Of a stretch of 64,000 nucleotides of DNA, positions 1-7,614 are shown in pieces. The position numbers and the translations under genes were made by a program. Source of the stretch: Pseudomonas serboccidentalis (GTDB taxonomy: Bacteria; Pseudomonadota; Gammaproteobacteria; Pseudomonadales; Pseudomonadaceae). The stretch's first letter is position 1. The number at the start of each line of letters is the position of its first letter. The stretch lies in NCBI RefSeq assembly GCF_028830055.1, contig NZ_CP101655.1, positions 954,132 to 1,018,131 of the forward strand. The letters run 5' to 3'. The notes beneath the pieces were generated by a model, which was not told the DNA's origin, ran no database searches, and saw only the letters and a list, made by a program, of their open reading frames with translations.

Positions 1-840
1 AACTCACTGGCACTGTCGTCGCTGTGCCAGAGTTACCACAGCGTGATCTGCTCGGAAACCGCCCACGTCGAAACCGACGAATGCGGCGCGCCGGAATTCT
101 TCTCCAACGGCTCTAAACTGCTGATCGCCGGCACCGAAAACGGCAAGATCACCCCGCAGTCGATCCGTGAAGTTGCGCTCAAGCGCCAGGACATCCACTA
201 CCCGAAACCGCGCGTGGTGACCCTGACCCAGGCCACGGAAGTCGGCAGCGTCTACACCCCGGAAGAAGTCCGCGCCATCAGCGCCACCTGCAAGGAACTG
301 GGCCTGCACCTGCACATGGACGGCGCACGTTTTTCCAATGCCTGCGCGTTCCTGGGCTGCACGCCAGCCGACCTGACCTGGAAGGCCGGCGTCGACGTGC
401 TGTGCTTCGGCGGCACCAAGAACGGCATGGCGGTGGGTGAGGCGATCCTGTTCTTCAACCACAAACTGGCCGAAGACTTCGACTACCGCTGCAAACAGGC
501 CGGGCAACTGGCGTCGAAAATGCGTTTCCTGTCGGCGCCGTGGGTCGGCATCCTCGAAAACGACGCCTGGCTCAAATACGCCCGTCACGCCAACCACTGC
601 GCGCAATTGCTGGCTGAGCTGGTCAGCGACATCCCGGGCGTGGAGTTGATGTTCCCGGTACAGGCCAACGGCGTGTTCCTGCAACTCTCGGAACCGGCCA
701 TTGCCGCCCTGACCGCGAAGAACTGGCGCTTCTACACCTTCATCGGCAAGGGCGGCGCACGCTTCATGTGCTCGTGGGACACCGAAGAAGAGCGCGTACG
801 CGAACTGGCTCGCGACATCCGCGAAGTCATGTCCGCCTGA
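1..840 (+). CDS. ltaE: Low-specificity L-threonine aldolase (5' end cut off)
   Basis: A PLP-dependent fold-type I enzyme that cleaves L-threonine and L-allo-threonine to glycine and acetaldehyde. The reading frame is open from the first base, so the gene begins outside the window. The 279 visible residues are about four fifths of the roughly 346 usual for the Pseudomonas enzyme. The PLP-lysine region is seen as CFGGTKNG near visible residue 140, preceded by the family's HMDGAR motif. Its position beside gbcAB matches other pseudomonads, where this gene lies between gbcAB and the sarcosine oxidase/glyA genes, so it probably serves glycine and serine flux from betaine breakdown. The first in-frame ATG, at 43, is not the real start. 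Confidence 0.93.
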   Translation, partial: NSLALSSLCQSYHSVICSETAHVETDECGAPEFFSNGSKLLIAGTENGKITPQSIREVALKRQDIHYPKPRVVTLTQATEVGSVYTPEEVRAISATCKELGLHLHMDGARFSNACAFLGCTPADLTWKAGVDVLCFGGTKNGMAVGEAILFFNHKLAEDFDYRCKQAGQLASKMRFLSAPWVGILENDAWLKYARHANHCAQLLAELVSDIPGVELMFPVQANGVFLQLSEPAIAALTAKNWRFYTFIGKGGARFMCSWDTEEERVRELARDIREVMSA

Positions 841-895
841 TTACATGGCAAATGAACTCCTGGATGAGGGGATCTCCTGTAATGAGTTGACCCCT

Positions 896-1028
896 TGTGG
901 CGAGGGAGCTTGCTCCCGCTGGGCTGCGTAGCAGCCCCAAAACCTGAGTGGGCGGCTCGTCAGACAAACCGTATTGCCTGGGTTTACGACTGCTGCGCAG
1001 CCGAGCGGGAGCAAGCTCCCTCGCCACA
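896..1028. repeat. REP doublet, family 1
   Basis: Two inverted arms (TGTGGCGAGGGAGCTTGCTC and its complement at the right end) flank a centre with a smaller GGGCTGCG/CGCAGC-type stem. It fills most of the gap between the threonine aldolase and SDR genes. Confidence 0.9.
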
Positions 1029-1118
1029 AGTTCACTTCGCCGCCCCTATCGCGACAGCTGCTTGGTCTACATTGTTTGTCGAGCCTCCGCTCACATAACA
1101 ATAAGCAGGAGCATCGGC

Positions 1119-1943
1119 ATGTCGTTACAAGGCAAAACCCTGTTCATCACCGGCGCCAGCCGTGGCATCGGGCGTGAGATTGCGCTGCGGGCCGCGAAGG
1201 ACGGGGCCAATATCGTGATTGCGGCCAAGAGCGCCGAAGCCCATCCGAAATTGCCCGGCACCATCCACAGCGTCGCCGCAGAAGTCGAAGCGGCCGGCGG
1301 CAAAGCGTTAGCCCTGCAAGTGGATGTGCGTGATGACGACGCCGTGCGCCAGGCACTGGCCCAGGCCAACGAGCATTTCGGCGCGATCGATGCACTGGTG
1401 AACAACGCCGGGGCGATCAAGCTGACTGGCGTGCAACACATCGAACTCAAGCGCTTCGACCTGATGCACCAGATCAACACCCGCGCCGTGCTGCTATGCA
1501 GCCAAGCCGCCCTGCCCTATCTGAAAAAGTCCGCCGGGCACATCCTCAACCTGTCGCCGCCGCTGAACCTGGCGAGCAAGTGGTTTGCCCAATTCAGCCC
1601 CTATACCGTGACCAAGTACGGCATGAGCATGCTGACGATGGGCATGAGCGAGGAATTCGCCAGTTACGGCATCAGCGTCAATTCGCTGTGGCCGCAGACG
1701 ATGATTGCCACGGCGGCGATCGAGTTTCAGCTGGGCAGCCGGGAGTCGTTCAAACAGGCGCGGACACCGGCGATCATGGCGGATGCGGCGCATGTGATTT
1801 TGAGCAGCCGTGGGCGGCAGATCACTGGGCGGTTGTTGATTGATGAAGAGATTTTGCGTGAGAGCGGCGCGACTGAATTCGATCATTACCGCTTCGAGCC
1901 GGACAGCAGCGCGGCACTGATGCCTGACTTATTTGTAGATTGA
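1119..1943 (+). CDS. SDR-family NAD(P)-dependent oxidoreductase (HSDL2-like)
   Basis: A 274-residue short-chain dehydrogenase. The nucleotide-binding motif TGASRGIG is at residues 11-18, NNAG near residue 95, and the catalytic pair appears as YTVTKYG near residue 165. The long variable stretch after the cofactor motif (AKSAEAHPKLPGTIHS) is typical of SDRs resembling the N-terminal domain of hydroxysteroid dehydrogenase-like protein 2. The start at 1119 was chosen because AGCAGGAG lies just upstream; the open frame extends further 5' only through a REP element. The substrate is unknown. It stands alone between ltaE and the convergent gbcB, so any link to betaine catabolism is only positional. 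Confidence 0.88.
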   Translation: MSLQGKTLFITGASRGIGREIALRAAKDGANIVIAAKSAEAHPKLPGTIHSVAAEVEAAGGKALALQVDVRDDDAVRQALAQANEHFGAIDALVNNAGAIKLTGVQHIELKRFDLMHQINTRAVLLCSQAALPYLKKSAGHILNLSPPLNLASKWFAQFSPYTVTKYGMSMLTMGMSEEFASYGISVNSLWPQTMIATAAIEFQLGSRESFKQARTPAIMADAAHVILSSRGRQITGRLLIDEEILRESGATEFDHYRFEPDSSAALMPDLFVD

Positions 1944-1955
1944 AATACTTACCCC

Positions 1956-2054
1956 TGTAGGAGCTGCCGAAGGCTCGGGCCGCGATCGGACGATCTTTTG
2001 ATCTTGTTTTTAAGATCAAGATCAAAAGATCGCAGCCTTCGGCAGCTCCTACAG
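1956..2054. repeat. REP doublet, family 2, asymmetric left arm
   Basis: Arms GTAGGAGCTGCCGAAGGCT and complement flank an AT-rich centre with GATCTTTTGATC. The left arm has an extra CGGGCCGCGATCGGAC-type segment that the right arm lacks. It lies between the convergent SDR and gbcB genes and may act as a bidirectional transcript end. Confidence 0.9.
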
Positions 2055-2064
2055 GGGGGCGCGA

Positions 2065-3165
2065 TCAGAATTCGATTCTGACGTCGCCTTTGGGCACACT
2101 GCAGCACGACAAGATAAACCCTTCCGCCTCGTCGTCCTCGGTAATCCCGCCGTTGTGCTCCATCTCCACTTCGCCCCCGAGCTTCATCACCTTGCAGGTC
2201 CCGCAAATCCCCATGCCGCAGGCTTTCGGGATCATCAGCCCCAGCTTGGCCGCCGCCGCATGCACCGTCTCGCCCGGTGCCACGCGAATGCTCTTGCCGG
2301 ACGCGGTGAACTCGACCTGATGCAGATCCGCCGCATCGATTTCCGGTGCCTCGGCGGCCTGTTCGGCTTGTTCCACTGCATCGGCGCGGGCTTCCGGTGG
2401 CGTGGCGCCGAAGGATTCCTCGTGGTAACGCGACATGTCGTAGCCAGCGGCTTCGAGCAGGCGCTTGACCGCAGTCATGTACGGTGTCGGGCCGCAGCAG
2501 AACACTTCGCGCTCAAGGAAGTCCGGCACCATCAGTTCCAGCATCTTGTGATTGAGGTAGCCGCGATAGCCGGCCCATGGCTCGCCCAAGCCATGCTTCT
2601 CACAAATCAGGTGCAAGCTGAAGTTGTCAATCCGCGACGCCATGTGTTCCAGCTCGCGGTGATAAATGATGTCTTTCGGCGAGCGCGCGCTGTGGATAAA
2701 GGTCATGTCGACGTTGGCGTTGGTGTCGTAGAACCAGCGCGCCATCGACATGCACGGGGTGATCCCCACGCCGCCGCTGAGATAAAGCACTTTCGGGCTC
2801 GGGAAGTCGATGGCGTTGAACAGCCCGACCGGGCCGTGCACCGCCAGCTCCTGCCCTTCATGCAACGTGTCGTGCAGCCAGTTGGAGACCTTGCCGCCCG
2901 GCACGCGCTTGATGGTCACCGAAAAGCTGTACGGCACCGACGGTGAGCTGGAGATGGTGTATGAACGCATGATCGGCTGGCCTTCGATTTCCAGCTCCAG
3001 GGTCACGAACTGCCCGGGCTTGAAGAAGAACAGGATCGGCTGGTCGGCCATGAAGCAGAAGGTGCGCACGTCCCAGGTTTCCTGGATGACTTTGACGCAA
3101 CGGACGATGTGGCGGCCATTGGCCCAGGTCTGGGTGGTGACCGGATTCAGGAAGCTGTTGGACAT
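2065..3165 (-). CDS. gbcB: Glycine betaine demethylating complex, reductase component GbcB
   Basis: Electron-transfer partner of the Rieske oxygenase GbcA, passing electrons from NAD(P)H through flavin and a ferredoxin centre so that glycine betaine is demethylated to dimethylglycine. The 366 residues comprise a ferredoxin-reductase FAD domain (RSYTISS near residue 70), an NAD domain (LSGGVGITPCMSMAR; CCGPTPYM), an acidic Ala/Glu-rich linker near residues 265-280, and a C-terminal plant-type [2Fe-2S] domain with cysteines near 316, 321, 324 and 354 (CGMGICGTC). The ATG at 3165 is preferred over the GTG at 3177, because that GTG overlaps the GGAG ribosome-binding site. It is divergent from gbcA across about 280 bp, as in P. 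aeruginosa, where both are GbdR targets. Confidence 0.96.
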   Translation of the reverse strand: MSNSFLNPVTTQTWANGRHIVRCVKVIQETWDVRTFCFMADQPILFFFKPGQFVTLELEIEGQPIMRSYTISSSPSVPYSFSVTIKRVPGGKVSNWLHDTLHEGQELAVHGPVGLFNAIDFPSPKVLYLSGGVGITPCMSMARWFYDTNANVDMTFIHSARSPKDIIYHRELEHMASRIDNFSLHLICEKHGLGEPWAGYRGYLNHKMLELMVPDFLEREVFCCGPTPYMTAVKRLLEAAGYDMSRYHEESFGATPPEARADAVEQAEQAAEAPEIDAADLHQVEFTASGKSIRVAPGETVHAAAAKLGLMIPKACGMGICGTCKVMKLGGEVEMEHNGGITEDDEAEGFILSCCSVPKGDVRIEF

Positions 3166-3234
3166 GCTGTTCTCCACGGCCGACTGCCGGCCTTAATGTG
3201 GCGATTCTGCGTATAGCGCGAACCGCCCGTTTAC

Positions 3235-3265
3235 CTATCCGCGACATCGGCATACTTATCGCGAC
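3235..3265. promoter_or_regulatory. Candidate activator site in the gbcB-gbcA divergent promoter
   Basis: Two imperfect copies of a CTATCCGCGAC-like element share the core CGCGAC at 3240-3245 and 3260-3265, exactly 20 bp apart. Two half-sites on one DNA face suit an AraC-family activator such as GbdR, known to activate gbcA and gbcB. Assignment to GbdR is inference. Confidence 0.35.
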
Positions 3266-3447
3266 CAGCCCCCAACCACCGGGGGTTGCGCGTCGGGAAC
3301 AGATTGCGCCATGTCGCCCATGGATAAGGTTCCGGGCAGCGCCGGCCCCACACTCGCCTCACACAAGACGAAACCTTTACACCTTGCGTAGCACCCTGAT
3401 CAGCCACTTTTCATCGGCCACACAGAATGGCCTCGAGGATCACATCG

Positions 3448-4743
3448 ATGGACGTCACCGCAAAAATCAGCCTGGGCGATCCGCTGGAACCCGCACGCAA
3501 GGCCACTGCACAAATGCTGCAAGAGCGCGAGCGCACTTTTTCGCTGCCGCAACCGTTCTACAGCGATGAGCGCCTGTTCGATATCGACATGCAGGAGATC
3601 TTCCAGAAAGAGTGGTTGATCGCCGGCATGACCTGCGAAATCCCGGCCAAGGGCAACTACTTGACCCTGCAGGTCGGCAAGAACCCGATCATCGTCATCC
3701 GTGGCGGCGAGGGTGTGGTGCATGCTTTCCATAACGTCTGCCGCCACCGTGGCTCGCGCCTGTGCACCAGTGAAAAAGGCAAGGTCGCCAAACTGGTCTG
3801 CCACTATCACCAGTGGACGTACGAGCTGGATGGTCGCCTGCTGTTCGCCGGCACCGAAATGGGCGCCGACTTCGACATGAAGCAATACGGCCTCAAACCG
3901 GTGAACGTTAAGACCGCCGGCGGCTACATCTTCATCAGCCTGGCGGAAAATCCGCCGGCCATCGATGACTTCCTGTCGACACTGAACCACTACATGGAAC
4001 CGTACGACATGGAGAACACCAAGGTGGCGGTGCAAACCACCTTGATGGAAAAGGCCAACTGGAAACTGGTGCTGGAAAACAACCGCGAGTGCTACCACTG
4101 CAACGCCTCGCACCCGGAACTGCTGAAAACCCTGCTGGAATGGGACGACGTTACCGATCCGCGCGCCGATCAGGCGTTCAAGGATCACGTCGCCGCCTCC
4201 GCCGCTGCGTGGGAAGCCGAAAAGATCCCTTACGCCCACGCCAGTTTCGGCCTGCGCAACCGTATCGTGCGTATGCCACTGCTCAAGGGCACCGTGTCGA
4301 TGACCCTGGACGGTAAACAGGGCTGCGCCAAACTGATGGGCCGGATCAAGAATCCGGACCTGGGCTCGATGCGCATCCTGCACCTGCCGCACTCGTGGAA
4401 CCACTGCATGGGCGACCACATCATCGTCTTCACTGTGTGGCCGATCAGCGCCCAGGAAACCATGGTCACCACCAAATGGATCGTGCACAAGGACGCGGTG
4501 GAAGGTGTGGACTACGACATCGAGCGCATGCGCCAGGTGTGGGATGCGACCAACGACCAGGACCGGCGTCTGGCCGAAGAGAACCAGCGCGGGATCAACT
4601 CCACCGCCTACCAGCCCGGGCCGTACTCCAAGACCTATGAGTTTGGTGTGGTCAACTTCGTCGACTGGTACAGCGAGCGGATGCTGAGCAACCTTGGCGC
4701 AGAGCCAGCGCCGTACCTCAAGGGCGTTCCGGTTCAGGGCTAA
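3448..4743 (+). CDS. gbcA: Glycine betaine demethylating complex, Rieske oxygenase GbcA
   Basis: Ring-hydroxylating-type oxygenase that removes one methyl group from glycine betaine as formaldehyde, giving dimethylglycine; the first committed step of aerobic betaine catabolism. The Rieske [2Fe-2S] ligands are C98/H100 (CRHRG) and C118/H121 (CHYH). The mononuclear iron histidines are H217 and H222 in NRECYHCNASH. Length is 431 residues from the ATG at 3448, which has GAGGAT about 8 bp upstream. An in-frame ATG at 3427 would add seven residues but lacks a ribosome-binding site. It is convergent with the etf/dgc operon across a long non-coding gap. Confidence 0.96.
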   Translation: MDVTAKISLGDPLEPARKATAQMLQERERTFSLPQPFYSDERLFDIDMQEIFQKEWLIAGMTCEIPAKGNYLTLQVGKNPIIVIRGGEGVVHAFHNVCRHRGSRLCTSEKGKVAKLVCHYHQWTYELDGRLLFAGTEMGADFDMKQYGLKPVNVKTAGGYIFISLAENPPAIDDFLSTLNHYMEPYDMENTKVAVQTTLMEKANWKLVLENNRECYHCNASHPELLKTLLEWDDVTDPRADQAFKDHVAASAAAWEAEKIPYAHASFGLRNRIVRMPLLKGTVSMTLDGKQGCAKLMGRIKNPDLGSMRILHLPHSWNHCMGDHIIVFTVWPISAQETMVTTKWIVHKDAVEGVDYDIERMRQVWDATNDQDRRLAEENQRGINSTAYQPGPYSKTYEFGVVNFVDWYSERMLSNLGAEPAPYLKGVPVQG

Positions 4744-4752
4744 ACAAGAACG

Positions 4753-4830
4753 AAAGATCGCAGCCTGCGGCAGCTCCTACCTGAGGAATGCATTTCCCCT
4801 GTAGGAGCTGCCGCAGGCTGCGATCTTTTG
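4753..4830. repeat. REP doublet, family 2, inverted orientation
   Basis: AAAGATCGCAGCCTGCGGCA and its complement face each other around a short 30-bp centre just after the gbcA stop codon. This is the CCGCAGG variant of the family-2 arm. Confidence 0.88.
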
Positions 4831-4854
4831 ACGTCTGCGCTCACACACCAGCAG

Positions 4855-5500
4855 AATTGTATGAAATCCGATCAACCGTGATTCGGACCTTACCTGGCGG
4901 GGCCCGCAGGGTTTGGCAAACAAGTTATCCACATAGCCACCCACAGCAAATGGGGACAACTGTGGATGAGATGGAAAAATAGCGGTGAATAAGTAAAGAA
5001 AAAACGTGACTTATCCAGAAGAGCGGTTTGAGAAATGGATTGTACGCTTTTTGATCAGATATCTATAAGCCACGTCTTTCATGGCCTGTAGAGGATGGCG
5101 AACACGTTATCCACAGAAGCGCCAACAGACTTCGGGGGTAACTTTGCAGGTTCTGTGGAAAAGCTTCTGAGACTGTGAAAAACCGGGCTCTACTGAGCGT
5201 CTTCGCGGTGAGAATCAGCAACTTGATCATTTTTTAATCAACCCCATGTAAGCCACGTTTTATATGGCTCTTAGGGGATAGCGAACATCTTATCCACAGA
5301 AGCGCCAACAGAGATTGGGGGCAACTTGTGCCGTTAGTCTTTGGAAAAAACCAGAAAAAACCGTAACTTAGGCTGGTTGTTTTTTGATCGGACGGCTGCA
5401 GGGCTTGATTGGCGTGGGGTCTGGGGATGGGCGAACACGTTATCCACAGATCCGCCAACAGGGTTTGTGGGTAAATACCACGATATCGCCGAACGGCACA
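4855..5500. repeat. Degenerate tandem repeat carrying four perfect DnaA boxes
   Basis: This 864-bp gap between convergent gbcA and etfB holds no credible gene. TTATCCACA occurs perfectly at 4925-4933, 5107-5115, 5290-5298 and 5440-5448, so spacings are 182, 183 and 150 bp. The copies at 5107 and 5290 are identical for 23 bp from the box onward. Each of the last three is preceded by GCGAACA and followed by GCCAACAG and a GGGGG(T/C)AACTT- or GTGGGTAAAT-like tract. A TTTTGATC-like element starts each of these units about 50-65 bp upstream of its box. Near-matches to the box lie at 4962-4970, 5011-5019 and 5154-5162. The boxes match the DnaA consensus TTATNCACA; a role in DnaA binding is inference. 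Confidence 0.75.
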
Positions 5501-5504
5501 TACC

Positions 5505-5591
5505 TGTAGGAGCTGCGGCACGCTGCGATCTTTTGATCTTGATTTTAAAGATCAAAAGATCGCAGCCTCGTTTCACTCGACAGCTCCTACA
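5505..5591. repeat. REP doublet, family 2, right arm diverged
   Basis: The left arm reads GTAGGAGCTGCGGCACGCTG. The right arm is interrupted (GCAGCCTCGTTTCACTCGAC before AGCTCCTAC), so this copy is decaying. It sits just downstream of the etfB stop codon. Confidence 0.8.
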
Positions 5592-5607
5592 CGGGGTTTG
5601 CGGGATG

Positions 5608-6378
5608 TCAGCGGACGACGCCCTCTTCGATCAGGAGTTTGAGGATCGCTTCAGCGCCGGCCTGCGCCGTGACGCCCTTGAGTACCTGCCCACCGCCACC
5701 ACTGGCCTTGGCCGTGGCAGCTTTCATCCGGTCAGCGCCGCTCTTGGCCTTGATCACTTTCAAGCGTTTCGGCCGTGGTTTGGCCGGTTGCAACGTGGCG
5801 ACGGCCAGCAGTTCATCGTCCAGCACCTCCACGTCTTCGGCATTCAACATACCGCGTCGCGCCGGGCCGTAAGCGCTCTGCCGCGGCTTGGGCGCGGCGT
5901 TATCCACAGTCGCCAGAAACGGCAGGCGCACCTTCAACCGCCGCCGCTGCCCGCGAGGCAAGGCTTGCAGCACCAGCGCCGCACCGTCGTTGATCGACTC
6001 GACCTGCGCCAGCCCCACCACCAGCGGCCAGCCCAGCCCTTCGGCGAGCAGAAACGGCAGCATCCCCGAACCTTCACCGGTTTCTGCCTGACTGCCGGTC
6101 AGCACTACTTGCGCACCGGCGTCGCGCAGGTACGCAGTCAAGGCCGGCAAGGCATCGGCGCCAGCAGGCTGTTCCAGTACATGCATTTGCTCCAGGCCCA
6201 TGCCCAGATAAGCGCGCAACGCCGGTTCCGCGACATCGCCTGCATGCAGCACTTGCAGGTTATCCCCAGCCAGTTGCAGGCCCAGTTCCACGGCGCGGGC
6301 GTCCTGCTCGGCGCGGCGTGGCCGTCCCGAGGTCGGGTGGGCGCCGATGGAAACCAGGCTGATGACATTGGTGTTCAT
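5608..6378 (-). CDS. etfB: Electron transfer flavoprotein beta-subunit-like protein of the dimethylglycine operon
   Basis: Small subunit of an ETF-type heterodimer expected to take electrons from DgcA/DgcB. Of 256 residues, the central part keeps the beta-subunit pattern (AQVVLTGSQAETGEGSGMLPFLLAEGLGWP near 88-117, then RLKVRLPFLATVDNAAP). The C-terminal third is basic and Gly/Ala-rich (PKRLKVIKAKSG, ASGGGG), unlike the housekeeping EtfB. It is last in the minus-strand run, starting 15 bp after etfA ends. A perfect DnaA-box sequence (5900-5908) lies inside the gene at the codons for VDN. The equivalent gene is next to dgcB in P. aeruginosa; ETF function here is by family and position. Confidence 0.85.
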   Translation of the reverse strand: MNTNVISLVSIGAHPTSGRPRRAEQDARAVELGLQLAGDNLQVLHAGDVAEPALRAYLGMGLEQMHVLEQPAGADALPALTAYLRDAGAQVVLTGSQAETGEGSGMLPFLLAEGLGWPLVVGLAQVESINDGAALVLQALPRGQRRRLKVRLPFLATVDNAAPKPRQSAYGPARRGMLNAEDVEVLDDELLAVATLQPAKPRPKRLKVIKAKSGADRMKAATAKASGGGGQVLKGVTAQAGAEAILKLLIEEGVVR

Positions 6379-6393
6379 AACTGTGTCCTTCCC

Positions 6394-7614
6394 TTAAGCC
6401 GCATCGCGCTTGGCGTCGTTGCGGTAAGCCGCTACCGCCGCGATCAAGGCTTGAAGAATCTCCGCGCTCTCGCCGATCACCGACAGGTCGGCGCGTTTGA
6501 TCATGTCGCAACCCGGGTCGAGGTTGATCGCCACCACCTTGTCGCAGGCCCCGATGCCCTGCAGGTGCTGGATCGCCCCGGAGATACCCACAGCCACGTA
6601 AACCCGCGCGGTGACCCAGGTGCCGGACGCGCCGACCTGACGGTCGCGAGCCATGAAGCCATCGTCCACCGCCACTCGCGAGGCGCCTTCGGTGGCGCCG
6701 AGCGCAGCAGCCGTTTCATGAAACAACTGCCAGTCCTTGACCCCGTTACCGCCGGAGAAGATGAATTCGGCTTCAGCCATCGGAATCGCCGCCGGATCCA
6801 CCGCCACGGCGCCCAGATCTTCGATCCGCGACAGGCTGCGCGCCACCGTTGTGGATAACTCCACGGGCAGTGCTTCGTGACGGGTTTCGCTGACCGGTTC
6901 CGCACATTCGGCCGAGGCCAGAATCAGGCGGGCGATAGGTCGCGCCAGGTCTTGCAGGCCCGCACCGGCGCGGCCGATGCACGCTTGATCCTTGACCTGC
7001 CACACCCGCGTCGCCGGGCGTTCGCCCAGTGCTGCAGCAAAACGTCGGCCGAGTTCGCCGCCACCGCTGCGGCTGTCCGGCAGCAGCCAATGGCGCGGAT
7101 TGAATTGGTTATCCACAGCCCGCAGGCCTTGTACGCGTTGCTCCGGTGCATAACCACTGAACTCGTCGCCCTCCAGCACCAGCAAGCGATCGACGCCTGC
7201 CGTGGCGAAGGCGTTTTCCTTGTGTTCGCCGAACACCACCGCCAGCACTGCGCCGTCCTTGCCGGCCAGTTGGTGAGCCAGGCCCAGCAAGTCGCGGTCG
7301 TGGCTGCTCAGGCGGCCGCCGACCATGTCCGGCACCACGCTGATGTAGAACGCCGGGGCCGGTACCTGATGCAGTGGCAATTGCACTTCAACCGTGGCCG
7401 AGCGCTTGACCGCCCCGCCCTGCTGCGCGCCGCTGCGGTCAATACGCTTGATGCCGTTGGGGCCGATAAAACCGATGCCGTGCAGGTTCTTGCGGATGAT
7501 GCCGTTGGGCCCCATCCAGCTGTGTTGCGCCGGTTGCATCGCCGCGTGCAGCGGGTGCAGACGGTTACGCGCAATCCATTCGGCGCGTGGGTCGCGGCGG
7601 ATAATGTCGCTCAT
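6394..7614 (-). CDS. etfA: Electron transfer flavoprotein alpha-subunit-like protein of the dimethylglycine operon
   Basis: FAD-binding large subunit of the ETF pair. The C-terminal domain carries the alpha-subunit FAD signature: SGAIQHLQGIGACDKVVAIN, then LDPGCDMIKRADLSVIG (around residues 335-385). At 406 residues it is about 90 longer than a housekeeping EtfA. The extra N-terminus has a repeated GPNGIIRK / GPNGIKRI element near residues 35-57. The start codon overlaps the dgcB stop by one base (TGATG), so the two are translationally coupled. Two perfect TTATCCACA sequences occur in the gene (6850-6858 reverse, 7109-7117). A dedicated ETF suggests electrons from methyl oxidation enter the quinone pool by a private route. 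Confidence 0.87.
   Translation of the reverse strand: MSDIIRRDPRAEWIARNRLHPLHAAMQPAQHSWMGPNGIIRKNLHGIGFIGPNGIKRIDRSGAQQGGAVKRSATVEVQLPLHQVPAPAFYISVVPDMVGGRLSSHDRDLLGLAHQLAGKDGAVLAVVFGEHKENAFATAGVDRLLVLEGDEFSGYAPEQRVQGLRAVDNQFNPRHWLLPDSRSGGGELGRRFAAALGERPATRVWQVKDQACIGRAGAGLQDLARPIARLILASAECAEPVSETRHEALPVELSTTVARSLSRIEDLGAVAVDPAAIPMAEAEFIFSGGNGVKDWQLFHETAAALGATEGASRVAVDDGFMARDRQVGASGTWVTARVYVAVGISGAIQHLQGIGACDKVVAINLDPGCDMIKRADLSVIGESAEILQALIAAVAAYRNDAKRDAA

Noticed and set aside
4925..5448. A CRISPR-like array
   Set aside because: Repeat units are too long, degenerate and unequally spaced, with no conserved direct repeat/spacer pattern and no cas genes.
4925..5448. A plasmid or chromosomal replication origin
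   Set aside because: There is no dnaA, dnaN, rpmH, parAB or replication-initiator gene nearby and no clear AT-rich unwinding region; only the boxes are present.
5341..6858. A 505-codon plus-strand open frame through the DnaA-box region
   Set aside because: It runs through a REP element and then antisense through etfB and etfA; no family features.
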